From Paraburkholderia adhaesiva (lineage in GTDB: Bacteria > Pseudomonadota > Gammaproteobacteria > Burkholderiales > Burkholderiaceae): a stretch of DNA of 64,000 nt. Position numbers and translations under genes: made by a program. Under the pieces are notes generated by a model that had not been told where the DNA came from, made no database searches, and saw only the letters and a list, made by a program, of their open reading frames with translations. The stretch is taken from positions 3,200,501 to 3,264,500 of the forward strand of contig NZ_JAJEJQ010000001.1 in NCBI RefSeq assembly GCF_021390575.1, in the 5' to 3' direction. Below are positions 37,623-46,380 of the stretch, piece after piece. The stretch's first letter is position 1; each line of letters opens with the position of its first letter.

Positions 37623-40600
37623 CAACCGTCGGTCATTCGCTTGCCGAGTCCACCGCGCTGGCACAGCAATTTCAGGCGACCATCGAAATGCTGATCGCCC
37701 GCGAGGAATTCGATCAGGCCGAGGCGCTCTCGCGCCAGATGACGCAACTTTTGCCCGACGCCGGCTACGGCTGGAAGGCGCTGGCGTTCCTGCGTCTTCG
37801 CGACGGCGACCTGATCGGCGCGTACGAGCCGATGCGCCGAAGCATGGCGCTCCTGCCCGCGGACACTGATCTTCATCCGCACTGGGCCGCCGTCTGCGCC
37901 GCGCACGAGCAAGCCACACAGCCAGCGCCGCTCGCCGGCACGAACCACGCGGCCGCCCTCCCGACGCGAGCACAAGGGGAAGCGGCAATCGCGTTGTTCG
38001 ACACCGGCCGGTTCGAAGAAGCCGACTCTGCGGCACGTTCTCTGATCGAACAGTTCCCTGCACACCCGCTCGGCTGGAAAATACGTGCGCTCACCTTGTA
38101 TCGACTGGGCCAGCATCAGGCTTACGAACCTTATCTGCGGCGCGCTCACGAACTCATCCCTGAAGACCCGGATGTATTGCAGCTCTACGCAGCACTACTC
38201 GAAGTCAAAGGGAACCACGAGGAAGCGGAGAGCATCTGCCGCAAGCTGCTCGAAGTCGCACCCGGACATGCAGAGGGCACGCGCCTGCTCGGCGTCGTTC
38301 TGATGACCACCGGACGCATGGGCGAGGCGGAGCCGCTCCTGCATCAAGCCACGAAACTGGCGCCCGAATCGGCGCTCGCGTGGAACTCGCTCGGCTCGTT
38401 CTACCAGCGTCTCGGTCGCGTCGACGCCGCCGCCGAACAGTTCCTGCGCGCGCTCGACCATGAACCCGGCGGCGCCGGCACCTGGAGCAATTTGCTGTTC
38501 TGTCTCACGCATGGCGAAGGCATCGACCCCGACGCGCTGTTTGCCGCGCATTGCGGCTTCGGCGAACAGTTCGAAGCGCCGTTCAAGCCGCATTGGCCGC
38601 GCCATGCGAATTCACGCGAGCCCGAACGCGCGCTGCGCGTCGGCTTCGTTTCCGCAGATCTGCGCCGTCACGCGGTCACCAACTTCCTCGAACCGGTCTT
38701 GCCGTATCTCGCACGCGACCCCGGCCTGCGCCTCTACGCATACTCCAACACGGTAGGCCGCGACGAAGTCACCGAGCGGCTACGCAGTTATTTCGCCGAA
38801 TGGCGCGACGTCAGCGATAAGGACGACGCGGCCTTTGTGCAACTCGTCGAAGCCGACGGAATCGACATCCTGATCGATCTGTCCGGACACACCGGCTACA
38901 ACCGGCTGCCAGCGCTCGCGCGCAAACCCGCCCCCGTGCAGGCAAGCTGGATCGGCTACCCCGGCACGACCGGCCTGACTGCGATCGATTACTTTCTCGC
39001 GGATCGATTCTGGACACCGATCGCGCAATTCGAAGCCCTGTTCACAGAGAAAATCGTCTGTCTGCCAGCAGTGGCACCGTTCCGGCCGGAACAGGAAGCG
39101 CCGCCCTTGAATACGCTGCCGGCCCTGCGCAACGGCTACGTGACCTTCGGCAGCTTTAACCGCATCAACAAACTGCAGCGCGATGTGGTCACGCTCTGGG
39201 CTCACCTGTTGCGCGCCGTGCCGACCGCCCGCCTGAAGATCGCCGCGATGCCTGTGGACGGCAATCTCGAAACGCAATTGGCCGCCTGGTTCATGGAGGA
39301 AGGTATTACACGTGAACGGCTCGATTTTCAGCCGCGCGTATCCGTGGCCGAGTTTCTGCAACTGCATCACGAAGTCGACATCGCGCTCGACACGCTTCCG
39401 TTTGGCGGCCTGACCACGGCACTGCAGTCGCTGTGGATGGGTGTTCCAACGCTGACGCTTCCCGGCAGGACCGTACCGGGACGCAGCGGAGCGACCGTGA
39501 TGGGGCACGCCGGACTCGAACAATTCGTGGCGACAAGCGCGCAGGACTTCGTGCTGCGCGGAGCGGCACTCGCCGCCGATCTGCCCGCGCTGGCCGAACT
39601 TCGCGCGGGCATGCGCGAACGCTGTACCGCGTCACCGATGTTTCAACCCGAAGCGCTCGCACGCGGCGTTATCCGGGCACTGCGTACGATGTGGCGGCAC
39701 TGGTGCGAAGGGCAAATGCCACGGTCTTTCGAAGTGCCTGGCGAATCCCCCCTTGAACTACCTGCTGGCGCCACTGCAGCCAAAACGGGTGAGCCGCCGA
39801 TGGATCGCGCCATTGGTAACACGCACGATCACTCGCGGGGCATCAGGACGAAGAATTTCATCCACCAGATCTACTACTCGCCAGAAACCCGCGCGGCGCT
39901 CGATCCGGGCTTTATTCCGCTCGATAACACAGGGCAGCGGCCGGACTGGTACGAATACTGGCCAATTCGCCGTTTTCTGCGTGAAAACGCGCTCGATCCG
40001 AATGCGCGCTACGGATTTTTTTCGCCGAAGTTTCAGGAGAAGACCCAGCTCACATCGGCGCAGGTTGCTGAGTTTCTCTCGAGCACGCCCGACGACGTGG
40101 ACATCGTTACGTTCTCGCCGAACTTCTGGCAGGCGGCCTTTTTCAAGAACGTCTTCGAGCAGGCCGAGTCCTGGCACAAGGGTATCCGCCCAGCGCTAAC
40201 CGGTACGATCTCGCTGCTTATGCCGGGCACGAACGCCGAAGACTTTCTGAACAACCTGGTCATGAGTTCGGCGCAGACGGTCTACTGTAATTATTTCGTC
40301 GCCAAACCGCGCTTCTGGCAGCGCTGGCTCGCGCTGTGCGAGTTGATTTTCAATGCGGCTGAGGTGGAAAACAACACCGAACTTGGCCGCCAATTGAACA
40401 CCCCAGTATCCTACCGGCCCGAGATGCCCGCCCGGATATTCGTGATCGAACGGATCGTCTCGCTCATTCTGAGCGTCGAGCAGACCGCGTGGAAGGTACG
40501 AAATTTTGACTCCACCAAACTGCCTGGCCATACGATCACAGGTGCCCATTTCGGCAAATTTCTCGAACTGGACGCGTTGAAAATGGCTGCGATCAAGACA

Positions 40601-40702
40601 GGCATTCGCCGGCACCACGATAAATACCTCGAGTTGCGCGACGACCTCATCAAGTGTGAATTGGCTCGCGCCGCCGACGGCGGTAAGCAGAAGGTTTCAT
40701 GA
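37619..40702 (+). CDS. TPR-GT41 glycosyltransferase fused to an extra C-terminal domain, copy 2
   Basis: This protein of about 1027 residues is a paralogue of the preceding gene over TPR (about 1-280) and GT41 domains (about 330-715, with DILIDLSGHTGYNRL, SWIGYPGTTGLTAIDYF and DTLPFGGLTTALQSLWMGVP). It continues into an extra domain at about 745-1015 that the first copy lacks and that is repeated as the separate next gene. The extra domain includes DNTGQRPDWYEYWPIRRFL and VYCNYFVAKPRFWQRWL. The ATG overlaps the stop of copy 1 (ATGA), and its stop overlaps the next start, so three proteins are co-translated. Confidence 0.85.
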   Translation: MTTVGHSLAESTALAQQFQATIEMLIAREEFDQAEALSRQMTQLLPDAGYGWKALAFLRLRDGDLIGAYEPMRRSMALLPADTDLHPHWAAVCAAHEQATQPAPLAGTNHAAALPTRAQGEAAIALFDTGRFEEADSAARSLIEQFPAHPLGWKIRALTLYRLGQHQAYEPYLRRAHELIPEDPDVLQLYAALLEVKGNHEEAESICRKLLEVAPGHAEGTRLLGVVLMTTGRMGEAEPLLHQATKLAPESALAWNSLGSFYQRLGRVDAAAEQFLRALDHEPGGAGTWSNLLFCLTHGEGIDPDALFAAHCGFGEQFEAPFKPHWPRHANSREPERALRVGFVSADLRRHAVTNFLEPVLPYLARDPGLRLYAYSNTVGRDEVTERLRSYFAEWRDVSDKDDAAFVQLVEADGIDILIDLSGHTGYNRLPALARKPAPVQASWIGYPGTTGLTAIDYFLADRFWTPIAQFEALFTEKIVCLPAVAPFRPEQEAPPLNTLPALRNGYVTFGSFNRINKLQRDVVTLWAHLLRAVPTARLKIAAMPVDGNLETQLAAWFMEEGITRERLDFQPRVSVAEFLQLHHEVDIALDTLPFGGLTTALQSLWMGVPTLTLPGRTVPGRSGATVMGHAGLEQFVATSAQDFVLRGAALAADLPALAELRAGMRERCTASPMFQPEALARGVIRALRTMWRHWCEGQMPRSFEVPGESPLELPAGATAAKTGEPPMDRAIGNTHDHSRGIRTKNFIHQIYYSPETRAALDPGFIPLDNTGQRPDWYEYWPIRRFLRENALDPNARYGFFSPKFQEKTQLTSAQVAEFLSSTPDDVDIVTFSPNFWQAAFFKNVFEQAESWHKGIRPALTGTISLLMPGTNAEDFLNNLVMSSAQTVYCNYFVAKPRFWQRWLALCELIFNAAEVENNTELGRQLNTPVSYRPEMPARIFVIERIVSLILSVEQTAWKVRNFDSTKLPGHTITGAHFGKFLELDALKMAAIKTGIRRHHDKYLELRDDLIKCELARAADGGKQKVS

Positions 40703-41556
40703 AGAACCACATCTACCAGATCTTTTATTCCGACCAGACTCGCGGCATGATCGAGCCGGGCTTCATTCCGCTCGACAACACAGGACAACGGCCGGACTGG
40801 TACGAATACTGGCCAATCCGTCGCTTCCTGATCGAAAACGCACTCGATCCCGAAGCCCGCTATGGCTTCTTTTCGCCGAAATTCAGGCAAAAGGCGGGGC
40901 TGAGTTCTGCGCAGGTCGAGCAGTTTCTGGCCGGTACGCCCGACGACGTGGACGTCGTGACGTTTTCTCCCTACTTCAGCAATATCGCGTTTTTCAAAAA
41001 CGTGTTCGAACAGGCTGAATACTGGCATCCGGGTATTTCGCCGACACTCGCCGGTGTGATGGCCTTGATCGCACCTCATCGAGACAGCGCAACGTTGATG
41101 AACGGCCTGGTGATGAGCACCGCGACGACGGTGTACTGCAATTATTTCGTCGCTAAACCGCGCTTCTGGCAGCGGTGGCTCACGCTGTGCGAAAAGATTT
41201 TCGCGGTTGCCGAGGCGGGGAATACAGAACTTGCGCAGCAACTGAACAGCGACCGCCATTACGTGCTGCCGACACCGGCCAAGGTATTCGTGATCGAACG
41301 CATCGTATCGATCATCCTGAGCACCGAGTCCGTCGAATGGAAAGTCCGGAATTACGATTCGACAGCGCTGCTCGCGGACAACGGCCTGCTGGATGGTAAA
41401 TACCGCGAGGAAATGGTCACCCTCGATGCCCTGAAATACGCGGCTGCCGCGACGGGCATTCGCGCGTATTACGACCGATTCGTCGAGGTGCGAGAACGGC
41501 TGATAGCACGGTATCGTGAGGAGGCTGCGGCGGTCAGCCCCGTCCGCGCAAACTGA
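40699..41556 (+). CDS. Stand-alone copy of the OGT2 C-terminal domain (unknown, possible GT-A glycosyltransferase)
   Basis: This 285-residue protein is collinear with residues 745-1015 of the preceding protein, roughly 60% identical by eye. Shared blocks are DNTGQRPDWYEYWPIRRFL, YGFFSPKF, FFKNVFEQAE, VYCNYFVAKPRFWQRWL and WKVRN-DST. I do not recognise a named family. The block order (a W-rich YWPIR box, then NYF(V/I)xKPxF, then FVIERI) loosely resembles DUF4422-type GT-A glycosyltransferases, so a glycan role is a guess from pattern. It is translationally coupled to OGT copy 2 by a 4-bp overlap. Confidence 0.75.
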   Translation: MKNHIYQIFYSDQTRGMIEPGFIPLDNTGQRPDWYEYWPIRRFLIENALDPEARYGFFSPKFRQKAGLSSAQVEQFLAGTPDDVDVVTFSPYFSNIAFFKNVFEQAEYWHPGISPTLAGVMALIAPHRDSATLMNGLVMSTATTVYCNYFVAKPRFWQRWLTLCEKIFAVAEAGNTELAQQLNSDRHYVLPTPAKVFVIERIVSIILSTESVEWKVRNYDSTALLADNGLLDGKYREEMVTLDALKYAAAATGIRAYYDRFVEVRERLIARYREEAAAVSPVRAN

Positions 41557-41664
41557 ACGGGTCGAGCCAGGTAATCGCGCTATGTGCCCAGGTGCCGCAC
41601 GCCATGCCGACCGACCGTCTGACAAGCTACACAACGCCCGCAGACGGCGCCGCTGCCTCCCGTT

Positions 41665-42660
41665 TCACATTATTGGTCGTCCTTCGTTGCGACCATACGT
41701 CACGTAGTGCTGATACCCAGATTTAATCCGACCTGTGGCAATCGCTTCGACAATGTCGGGATTGGCCGCTAGATATGCCTGTTCGTCCCACGCATCAGTA
41801 GAGGTAGCCACGGATTCGTTGTCGGATTTCCCCATAGTGCCGTAGGGTTTATGTTGGGTTGCCTTGACGGGCATGCCTCCCGGAACATATTTCTGCGTGT
41901 CGCCAACGGTGTGCATGTAGCCGAAATATTGTGCAGGAATTTCTTGTACTGAACTGAACAATACCCGCTTGAGCAAAAAGCTCCCCAGCCTTTCGTTACA
42001 AAAGTCGAGCGAGCGACGGTTGTAAGGGTCAAACGAGCTGGGCATATGTGAGCGCAGAAAGGTGACGCAAACCCGCTCAAGTTTTTCGATGATGGTCAGA
42101 AAAACCTCGGTTGGGAAAATCCCGCATTCAACGCCACAGGGAATTAGAGTGTCATCTGCGAAAAACAATGACGACTCCTCCGGTGTCAATACGCCAAGCT
42201 CCACCGCAATCGCCACATAACGCAAAAGATCAGAAATTTTGTGCACCGCGGCGAATTGTCGATACAGATTGCCCACTCTAACCGGTTGGGCAAGCAGATA
42301 CGGTGTCTGGACGTTGGCCGCGAGTGCGGTGAAGTCAATCTGCGCGGCGGCGGCGGCATCCAGCACAAACATGCCGGGATAATTGGAAGCCGGGTTGCCA
42401 AACGCTTGGGGAGCAATAAATTTCCGATGAAGCATGAGGCAGATACGACCATCTGAAACATTGTTTTTTTTCAGTATTCGCGCAATAGCGAACGCGCCTG
42501 ACGCGCCAGCAAGAAAAGGATGCAGGGCATCCAGTTCGTCAGCAATTTCGCTCACATGGTAGCCCGCTGGAAAATCCCGATATTCACCCATGCCGATAAA
42601 GCATGTGTCTTTGGGGAGCGGGAAAACGGGTGGCAAATGGCAAAGGCAAAAGATACGCAT
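41665..42660 (-). CDS. Unknown 331-residue protein with glycosyltransferase-associated C-terminal repeat
   Basis: I do not recognise the first 285 residues (RIFCLCHLPPVFPLPKD, then CGIFPTEVFLTIIEKLERVC and NERLGSFLLKR). They have the same loose order as the stand-alone domain at 40699, so a GT-A-like fold is possible. The last 40 residues hold a YLAANPDIVEAI-SGYQHYVTYGRNEGRP unit, of a type I have seen at the ends of bacterial glycosyltransferases. It is the last gene of the minus-strand sugar operon, 12 bp after the fused MT-LbH-GT2 gene. Its base composition is low in GC (42421-42480 has 23 G/C of 60). Confidence 0.65.
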   Translation of the reverse strand: MRIFCLCHLPPVFPLPKDTCFIGMGEYRDFPAGYHVSEIADELDALHPFLAGASGAFAIARILKKNNVSDGRICLMLHRKFIAPQAFGNPASNYPGMFVLDAAAAAQIDFTALAANVQTPYLLAQPVRVGNLYRQFAAVHKISDLLRYVAIAVELGVLTPEESSLFFADDTLIPCGVECGIFPTEVFLTIIEKLERVCVTFLRSHMPSSFDPYNRRSLDFCNERLGSFLLKRVLFSSVQEIPAQYFGYMHTVGDTQKYVPGGMPVKATQHKPYGTMGKSDNESVATSTDAWDEQAYLAANPDIVEAIATGRIKSGYQHYVTYGRNEGRPIM

Positions 42661-42672
42661 GATTTTTATGGG

Positions 42673-44694
42673 TCAGCGGCGGCCTGCTTGCGCCAGAAGA
42701 TTGTTGGTAATGCCCTCTAGGTGCCGCCTGGATAAACCTCTCATGGACTGCAACTTTTCAAGCAACACCGTTAATCCTGGAAACCAGGCATTAGCATTTT
42801 CGAATGCATTGTTCCCATGTTGAATATGGCAAGCAACATAATTATCGACATACATCACAGGACAAAACGCAGCGACGCGCAGCATGAAATCCAGATCTGC
42901 CACATAATGCGCCTGCACGTCGAACCCGCCAACGTCAAGAAACGCAGCGGTTCGCGTTAATGCGCCGTTTGAGGCGGGATGCTGCCGATACGTCATTTCC
43001 ACCGCCCCTTCTCCCGCACTGTAACGCCCCGGTTTCATCACTGCAGGTGCGTTAGCCATATGTCTGCCAACGGCATCCAAAATATAGGTCGTGCCAAAAC
43101 ACATGCCCAATTCGGGGTCGTTCTCAAGATGAGGGAGTATTGTTGCGAAAAACTCAGGGAGCAACTGGTCGTCGTCACTCAAGACCACAAAGTATTTTGT
43201 GTCAATGCGCTTGATGAGCGATTCCCAGTTGCCCAGCATCCCGATGTTTTCTTTATGGCGAAAATACTGAATGCGGCTATCCTGCGCGATCAATTCAGTC
43301 ATGACTTCGCGGGTATGGTCGGTAGAGGCGTTGTCCGAAACAATTAGTTGCCAATCCGCGAAGGTTTGCCCCAATACCGAGCCTACGGCGGCTTTCAGCA
43401 TCTCCGCGCGGTTAAAGGTGGGAATCAGCACCGTCACCAATGGTTGCTTTTTCTCCTGGTCAGTCAATTTCACGTCCAATTCCACATCTTTTGGCCGCTG
43501 ACCAATCAAACGCGCAGGCACCCCTCCCCATATCTCGAACGCGCCTACCTCACCCCTGACCACGCTGCCCGCCGCAATGATGGCACCTTGTCCGATATGC
43601 GTGCCATCAAGAATAGTCGAGTTAGCGCCAATCCACACATCATCCTCAATCACCACGCCCCCTTTGCTGGGCATGAATCCTTGATGCCGCATGACCTCCT
43701 GCCGGGACAAATAAGCGTGATTAGTCGGCGCGATAACGCAGCCCGGGGCGATCAACACGTAATTGCCGAGCGAAATGCCGTTGCCCGAGAAAAGCGTGCA
43801 ATGGGCATTGATGTAGCAATGCTCCCCGATTTTTACGTCGCCCGAGCCACCAACGGCCTTGATGACGACGAAGTCATAGATTTGCGTTTGCGCGCCGATG
43901 GTAAACAACGAGCCCTTTACCGAAGGCTGGATCACCGCATTTTCACTGACATAGGCGGTTGGATGAATCGCCAGACCATTATGCGGAACACTGATGTTGC
44001 TGCTCGTGGCCTCCGCCTTCATCAACACGCCTTGTCCGGTGGGCAGGCTCAGCACGGACAATCCGCGCTTTGCAGCAAACGCATCAAAAGCATCACGCTG
44101 ATCCCTGCACACCTCCCATCCATAATCATCAAGTAGCATGACCCCGCCATCAACCATCAGCGGCCAAAGGTACTCGGCGGCAGCCATTTCAGACTTTACG
44201 TTGTTCATGTCGATATGAACAAAGCAGAATTTTTTTGATTCAACCTGTCTAAAGGTGTCTGGAACAAGACCGCGTATCGGATAAACATTGGGAAACGCGT
44301 TGAATGTCTGAACAACTGCCTGATAGCATTCGCTGTAATAATTTTTTAACGGCTGAAAATGCGCGCGCTCACGTTCGGACAAGACCGAATTCGGAATCCC
44401 TTCATAAGTGTCGAGCAGGTAAAAGCGCTTTGCGCCAATTTGCTCCGAGCAATACGAAAGAATGGAGCGGGCGATACCGCCACGATTAACACCGCACTCG
44501 ATCAAGTCACCTTCGCGCTGCATCGCGCGTTCCGCAAACCAGCACGCAACGTGCACACGCCAATGAATAGCCGCACCGCTCCAAGAACCTGTTGCTTCGC
44601 CCGCCGCATAAGCCGTGGCGAAACGCGGGTCGCTCATCCACCCTGTATTGTGGTTAGTGGATAAGCCATCCTGGTTGTATGAATATTCACGCAT
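42673..44694 (-). CDS. Three-domain fusion: TylF-like methyltransferase, hexapeptide acyltransferase, GT2 glycosyltransferase
   Basis: This 673-residue protein has three parts. Residues 1-225 resemble TylF/macrocin O-methyltransferases (ECGVNRGGIARSIL at 66-79, LLDTYEGIP, DGGVMLLDDYG). Residues about 235-400 form a left-handed beta-helix acyltransferase (IGEHCYINAHC, likely catalytic H326 in APTNHAYLS, DDVWIGANSTILDG, ending WGGVPARLIGQ). Residues 418-673 are a GT2 domain (TVLIPTFNRAEML, SDNASTDHT, SDDD at 506-509). It could methylate, acylate and transfer one sugar. GGAGAA lies before ATG 44694. Confidence 0.88.
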   Translation of the reverse strand: MREYSYNQDGLSTNHNTGWMSDPRFATAYAAGEATGSWSGAAIHWRVHVACWFAERAMQREGDLIECGVNRGGIARSILSYCSEQIGAKRFYLLDTYEGIPNSVLSERERAHFQPLKNYYSECYQAVVQTFNAFPNVYPIRGLVPDTFRQVESKKFCFVHIDMNNVKSEMAAAEYLWPLMVDGGVMLLDDYGWEVCRDQRDAFDAFAAKRGLSVLSLPTGQGVLMKAEATSSNISVPHNGLAIHPTAYVSENAVIQPSVKGSLFTIGAQTQIYDFVVIKAVGGSGDVKIGEHCYINAHCTLFSGNGISLGNYVLIAPGCVIAPTNHAYLSRQEVMRHQGFMPSKGGVVIEDDVWIGANSTILDGTHIGQGAIIAAGSVVRGEVGAFEIWGGVPARLIGQRPKDVELDVKLTDQEKKQPLVTVLIPTFNRAEMLKAAVGSVLGQTFADWQLIVSDNASTDHTREVMTELIAQDSRIQYFRHKENIGMLGNWESLIKRIDTKYFVVLSDDDQLLPEFFATILPHLENDPELGMCFGTTYILDAVGRHMANAPAVMKPGRYSAGEGAVEMTYRQHPASNGALTRTAAFLDVGGFDVQAHYVADLDFMLRVAAFCPVMYVDNYVACHIQHGNNAFENANAWFPGLTVLLEKLQSMRGLSRRHLEGITNNLLAQAGRR

Positions 44695-44695
44695 G

Positions 44696-45622
44696 TTAAA
44701 AGTTCTCCTTGTGCCGCTCCATCAGCCAGCCAGAGTCTTGTGTAAATTGAAGCATGAGTTGATCGAGGTGCTCATCCGGGCTGATGGTTTCCTGAACCTG
44801 CGAGAACTTACTGGCATAGCAAAGGGGCTTCGGCTTATTTGTTGGCGAATCGACCGAAGGACGCACAACTGCGCAATGCCGTCCGCTTATTCTAAAAAGA
44901 CTGTCAGCCGAACGCTCGGCGTATTGGTAGACGGATTCGGTTATGTTCCCCAACACATTGATGATGGCTGGCATCTTGGAGGGGGTGTCCAGTATGCGGC
45001 AAATCGTCTCTGCGATAGAGCGGCTGCTCACGAAGTTGCGCCTTTGTTCACCGCTGCTACGGAGCGTGATTTGACCACGCATATAAGCCTCAAGAGGAAA
45101 CGAGAAAGGAATCAAGCTCCATCGCCGAAAACGGCGAAAGTCCGGCAATGCCCCGTATACGGCATTGGGGCGCAGAACGACCACTTGGCAATCTTCGTCC
45201 GAAAATACTTTTCTGAAAATCTGCTCCGTGCAGAAGTGCGCTATTGCGTAGTAGGACAATGGATTAGGTGGCCGACTTTCATCTATCGTGCCTTCTTGTT
45301 TTCCATAGACGTGGGAGCTGGAAACATAAATGGCAATCTTGGCACCCGCTTTTTTGGCGCGTTGGGCAAGCCCCTCGGCGCCAGCAAGGATTTTCGTCAA
45401 ATTGCTGATGGCACCGTCGGCAAAATCTTCGTCAACAACGCCAGCGCAATGCACCAGCGCATCACAGGCTGGGAAGATTTGGCAGTTCGCCAGGTCTGAT
45501 AGATCGCAAAGGCAATCGGCTTTGGATAAATCTCGCCCTAACCGAAAACACTCGTGTGTTTTGAGACTGGCATAGACAGCAGAGCCAATTAATCCCGATG
45601 CGCCGGTCAACAAGATACGCAT
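44696..45622 (-). CDS. NAD-dependent epimerase/reductase of the extended SDR family
   Basis: This 308-residue protein has the NAD-binding GASGLIG (7-13) and an SSS active-site serine run at 101-103. The catalytic Tyr is likely Y125, but the lysine four residues on is His (Y125-A-I-A-H129). In this operon it probably reduces or epimerises C4 of a CDP-4-keto-6-deoxyhexose after RfbG and the RmlC-like enzyme. The stop lies one base before the next gene's start on the same strand. Confidence 0.82.
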   Translation of the reverse strand: MRILLTGASGLIGSAVYASLKTHECFRLGRDLSKADCLCDLSDLANCQIFPACDALVHCAGVVDEDFADGAISNLTKILAGAEGLAQRAKKAGAKIAIYVSSSHVYGKQEGTIDESRPPNPLSYYAIAHFCTEQIFRKVFSDEDCQVVVLRPNAVYGALPDFRRFRRWSLIPFSFPLEAYMRGQITLRSSGEQRRNFVSSRSIAETICRILDTPSKMPAIINVLGNITESVYQYAERSADSLFRISGRHCAVVRPSVDSPTNKPKPLCYASKFSQVQETISPDEHLDQLMLQFTQDSGWLMERHKENF

Positions 45623-45628
45623 AGCAGA

Positions 45629-46366
45629 TTACCGGACGCGCCTCAAATAGCCATCAAACGCCTCTGTAATCATCAACTTGTCACAGAGCTGTCGATCTAT
45701 CTCAAATTCGTTATTGCCCTTCATGAAATCTCGCATAGCCGTCATTGGGTTATCGCCAACATCCCAAGGGCGGTTCGCGGAGTAATAGCCCTTCGGGAAA
45801 TACTCAATAAAGGTATCGGGCAGCACAAGGTATGAACCGATACTGACTAAGGGCGCGTAAAGCTCAAGTTCAGCCGCGACGTGAGCGTGGCTGTGCAGCG
45901 AATCGAGAAATACCATCACGCGCTTACGCCCACGGGCAATCTCTCGCACCTGCGCCATCGTCTCGGCGGATACGGACGAGCCCTCAATCATCTGGATGCG
46001 TTTTGCCATCGGATGATTAAGAATTTCTTTACGATTGTGCTCGCGAATGTCGATGTCAATGCCCAGCACCAGGCCATCGCCGCCATTCATCTCAAGCATA
46101 GATGCCGACAACATCAGGCTTCCGCCATGCGCGATGCCGGTTTCGATAATTAAATCTGGTTTGACTGCCCAAATAATCTCTTGAGTGGCCACGATGTCGC
46201 TTGGGTACTTGATGATTGGACGGCCAAGCCATGTGTAGTTGTATGAGTATTTATATTTATCGGAAGCGATCATCCAGTCGAGTGACATCCTTTTTAGGCG
46301 CTCGTCATCCGCCATGCGCTTAATATCATCGGCTCGCTCGTCCTTGAATTGTTGAATAGGATCCAT
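45629..46366 (-). CDS. CmcI-like cephalosporin hydroxylase/O-methyltransferase family protein
   Basis: This 245-residue protein has a SAM-type Rossmann core: KPDLIIETGIAHGGS (motif I), GIDIDIREHNR, then FLDSLHSHAHVAAELELY and GSYLVLPDTFIEYF. The family covers CmcI and sugar O-methyltransferases such as those of rhamnosyl methyl groups; here sugar methylation is the reasonable reading. GGGAAG lies before ATG 46366. It lies 14 bp after the RmlC-like gene. Confidence 0.82.
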   Translation of the reverse strand: MDPIQQFKDERADDIKRMADDERLKRMSLDWMIASDKYKYSYNYTWLGRPIIKYPSDIVATQEIIWAVKPDLIIETGIAHGGSLMLSASMLEMNGGDGLVLGIDIDIREHNRKEILNHPMAKRIQMIEGSSVSAETMAQVREIARGRKRVMVFLDSLHSHAHVAAELELYAPLVSIGSYLVLPDTFIEYFPKGYYSANRPWDVGDNPMTAMRDFMKGNNEFEIDRQLCDKLMITEAFDGYLRRVR

Positions 46367-46380
46367 GTCACTTCCCTCTA

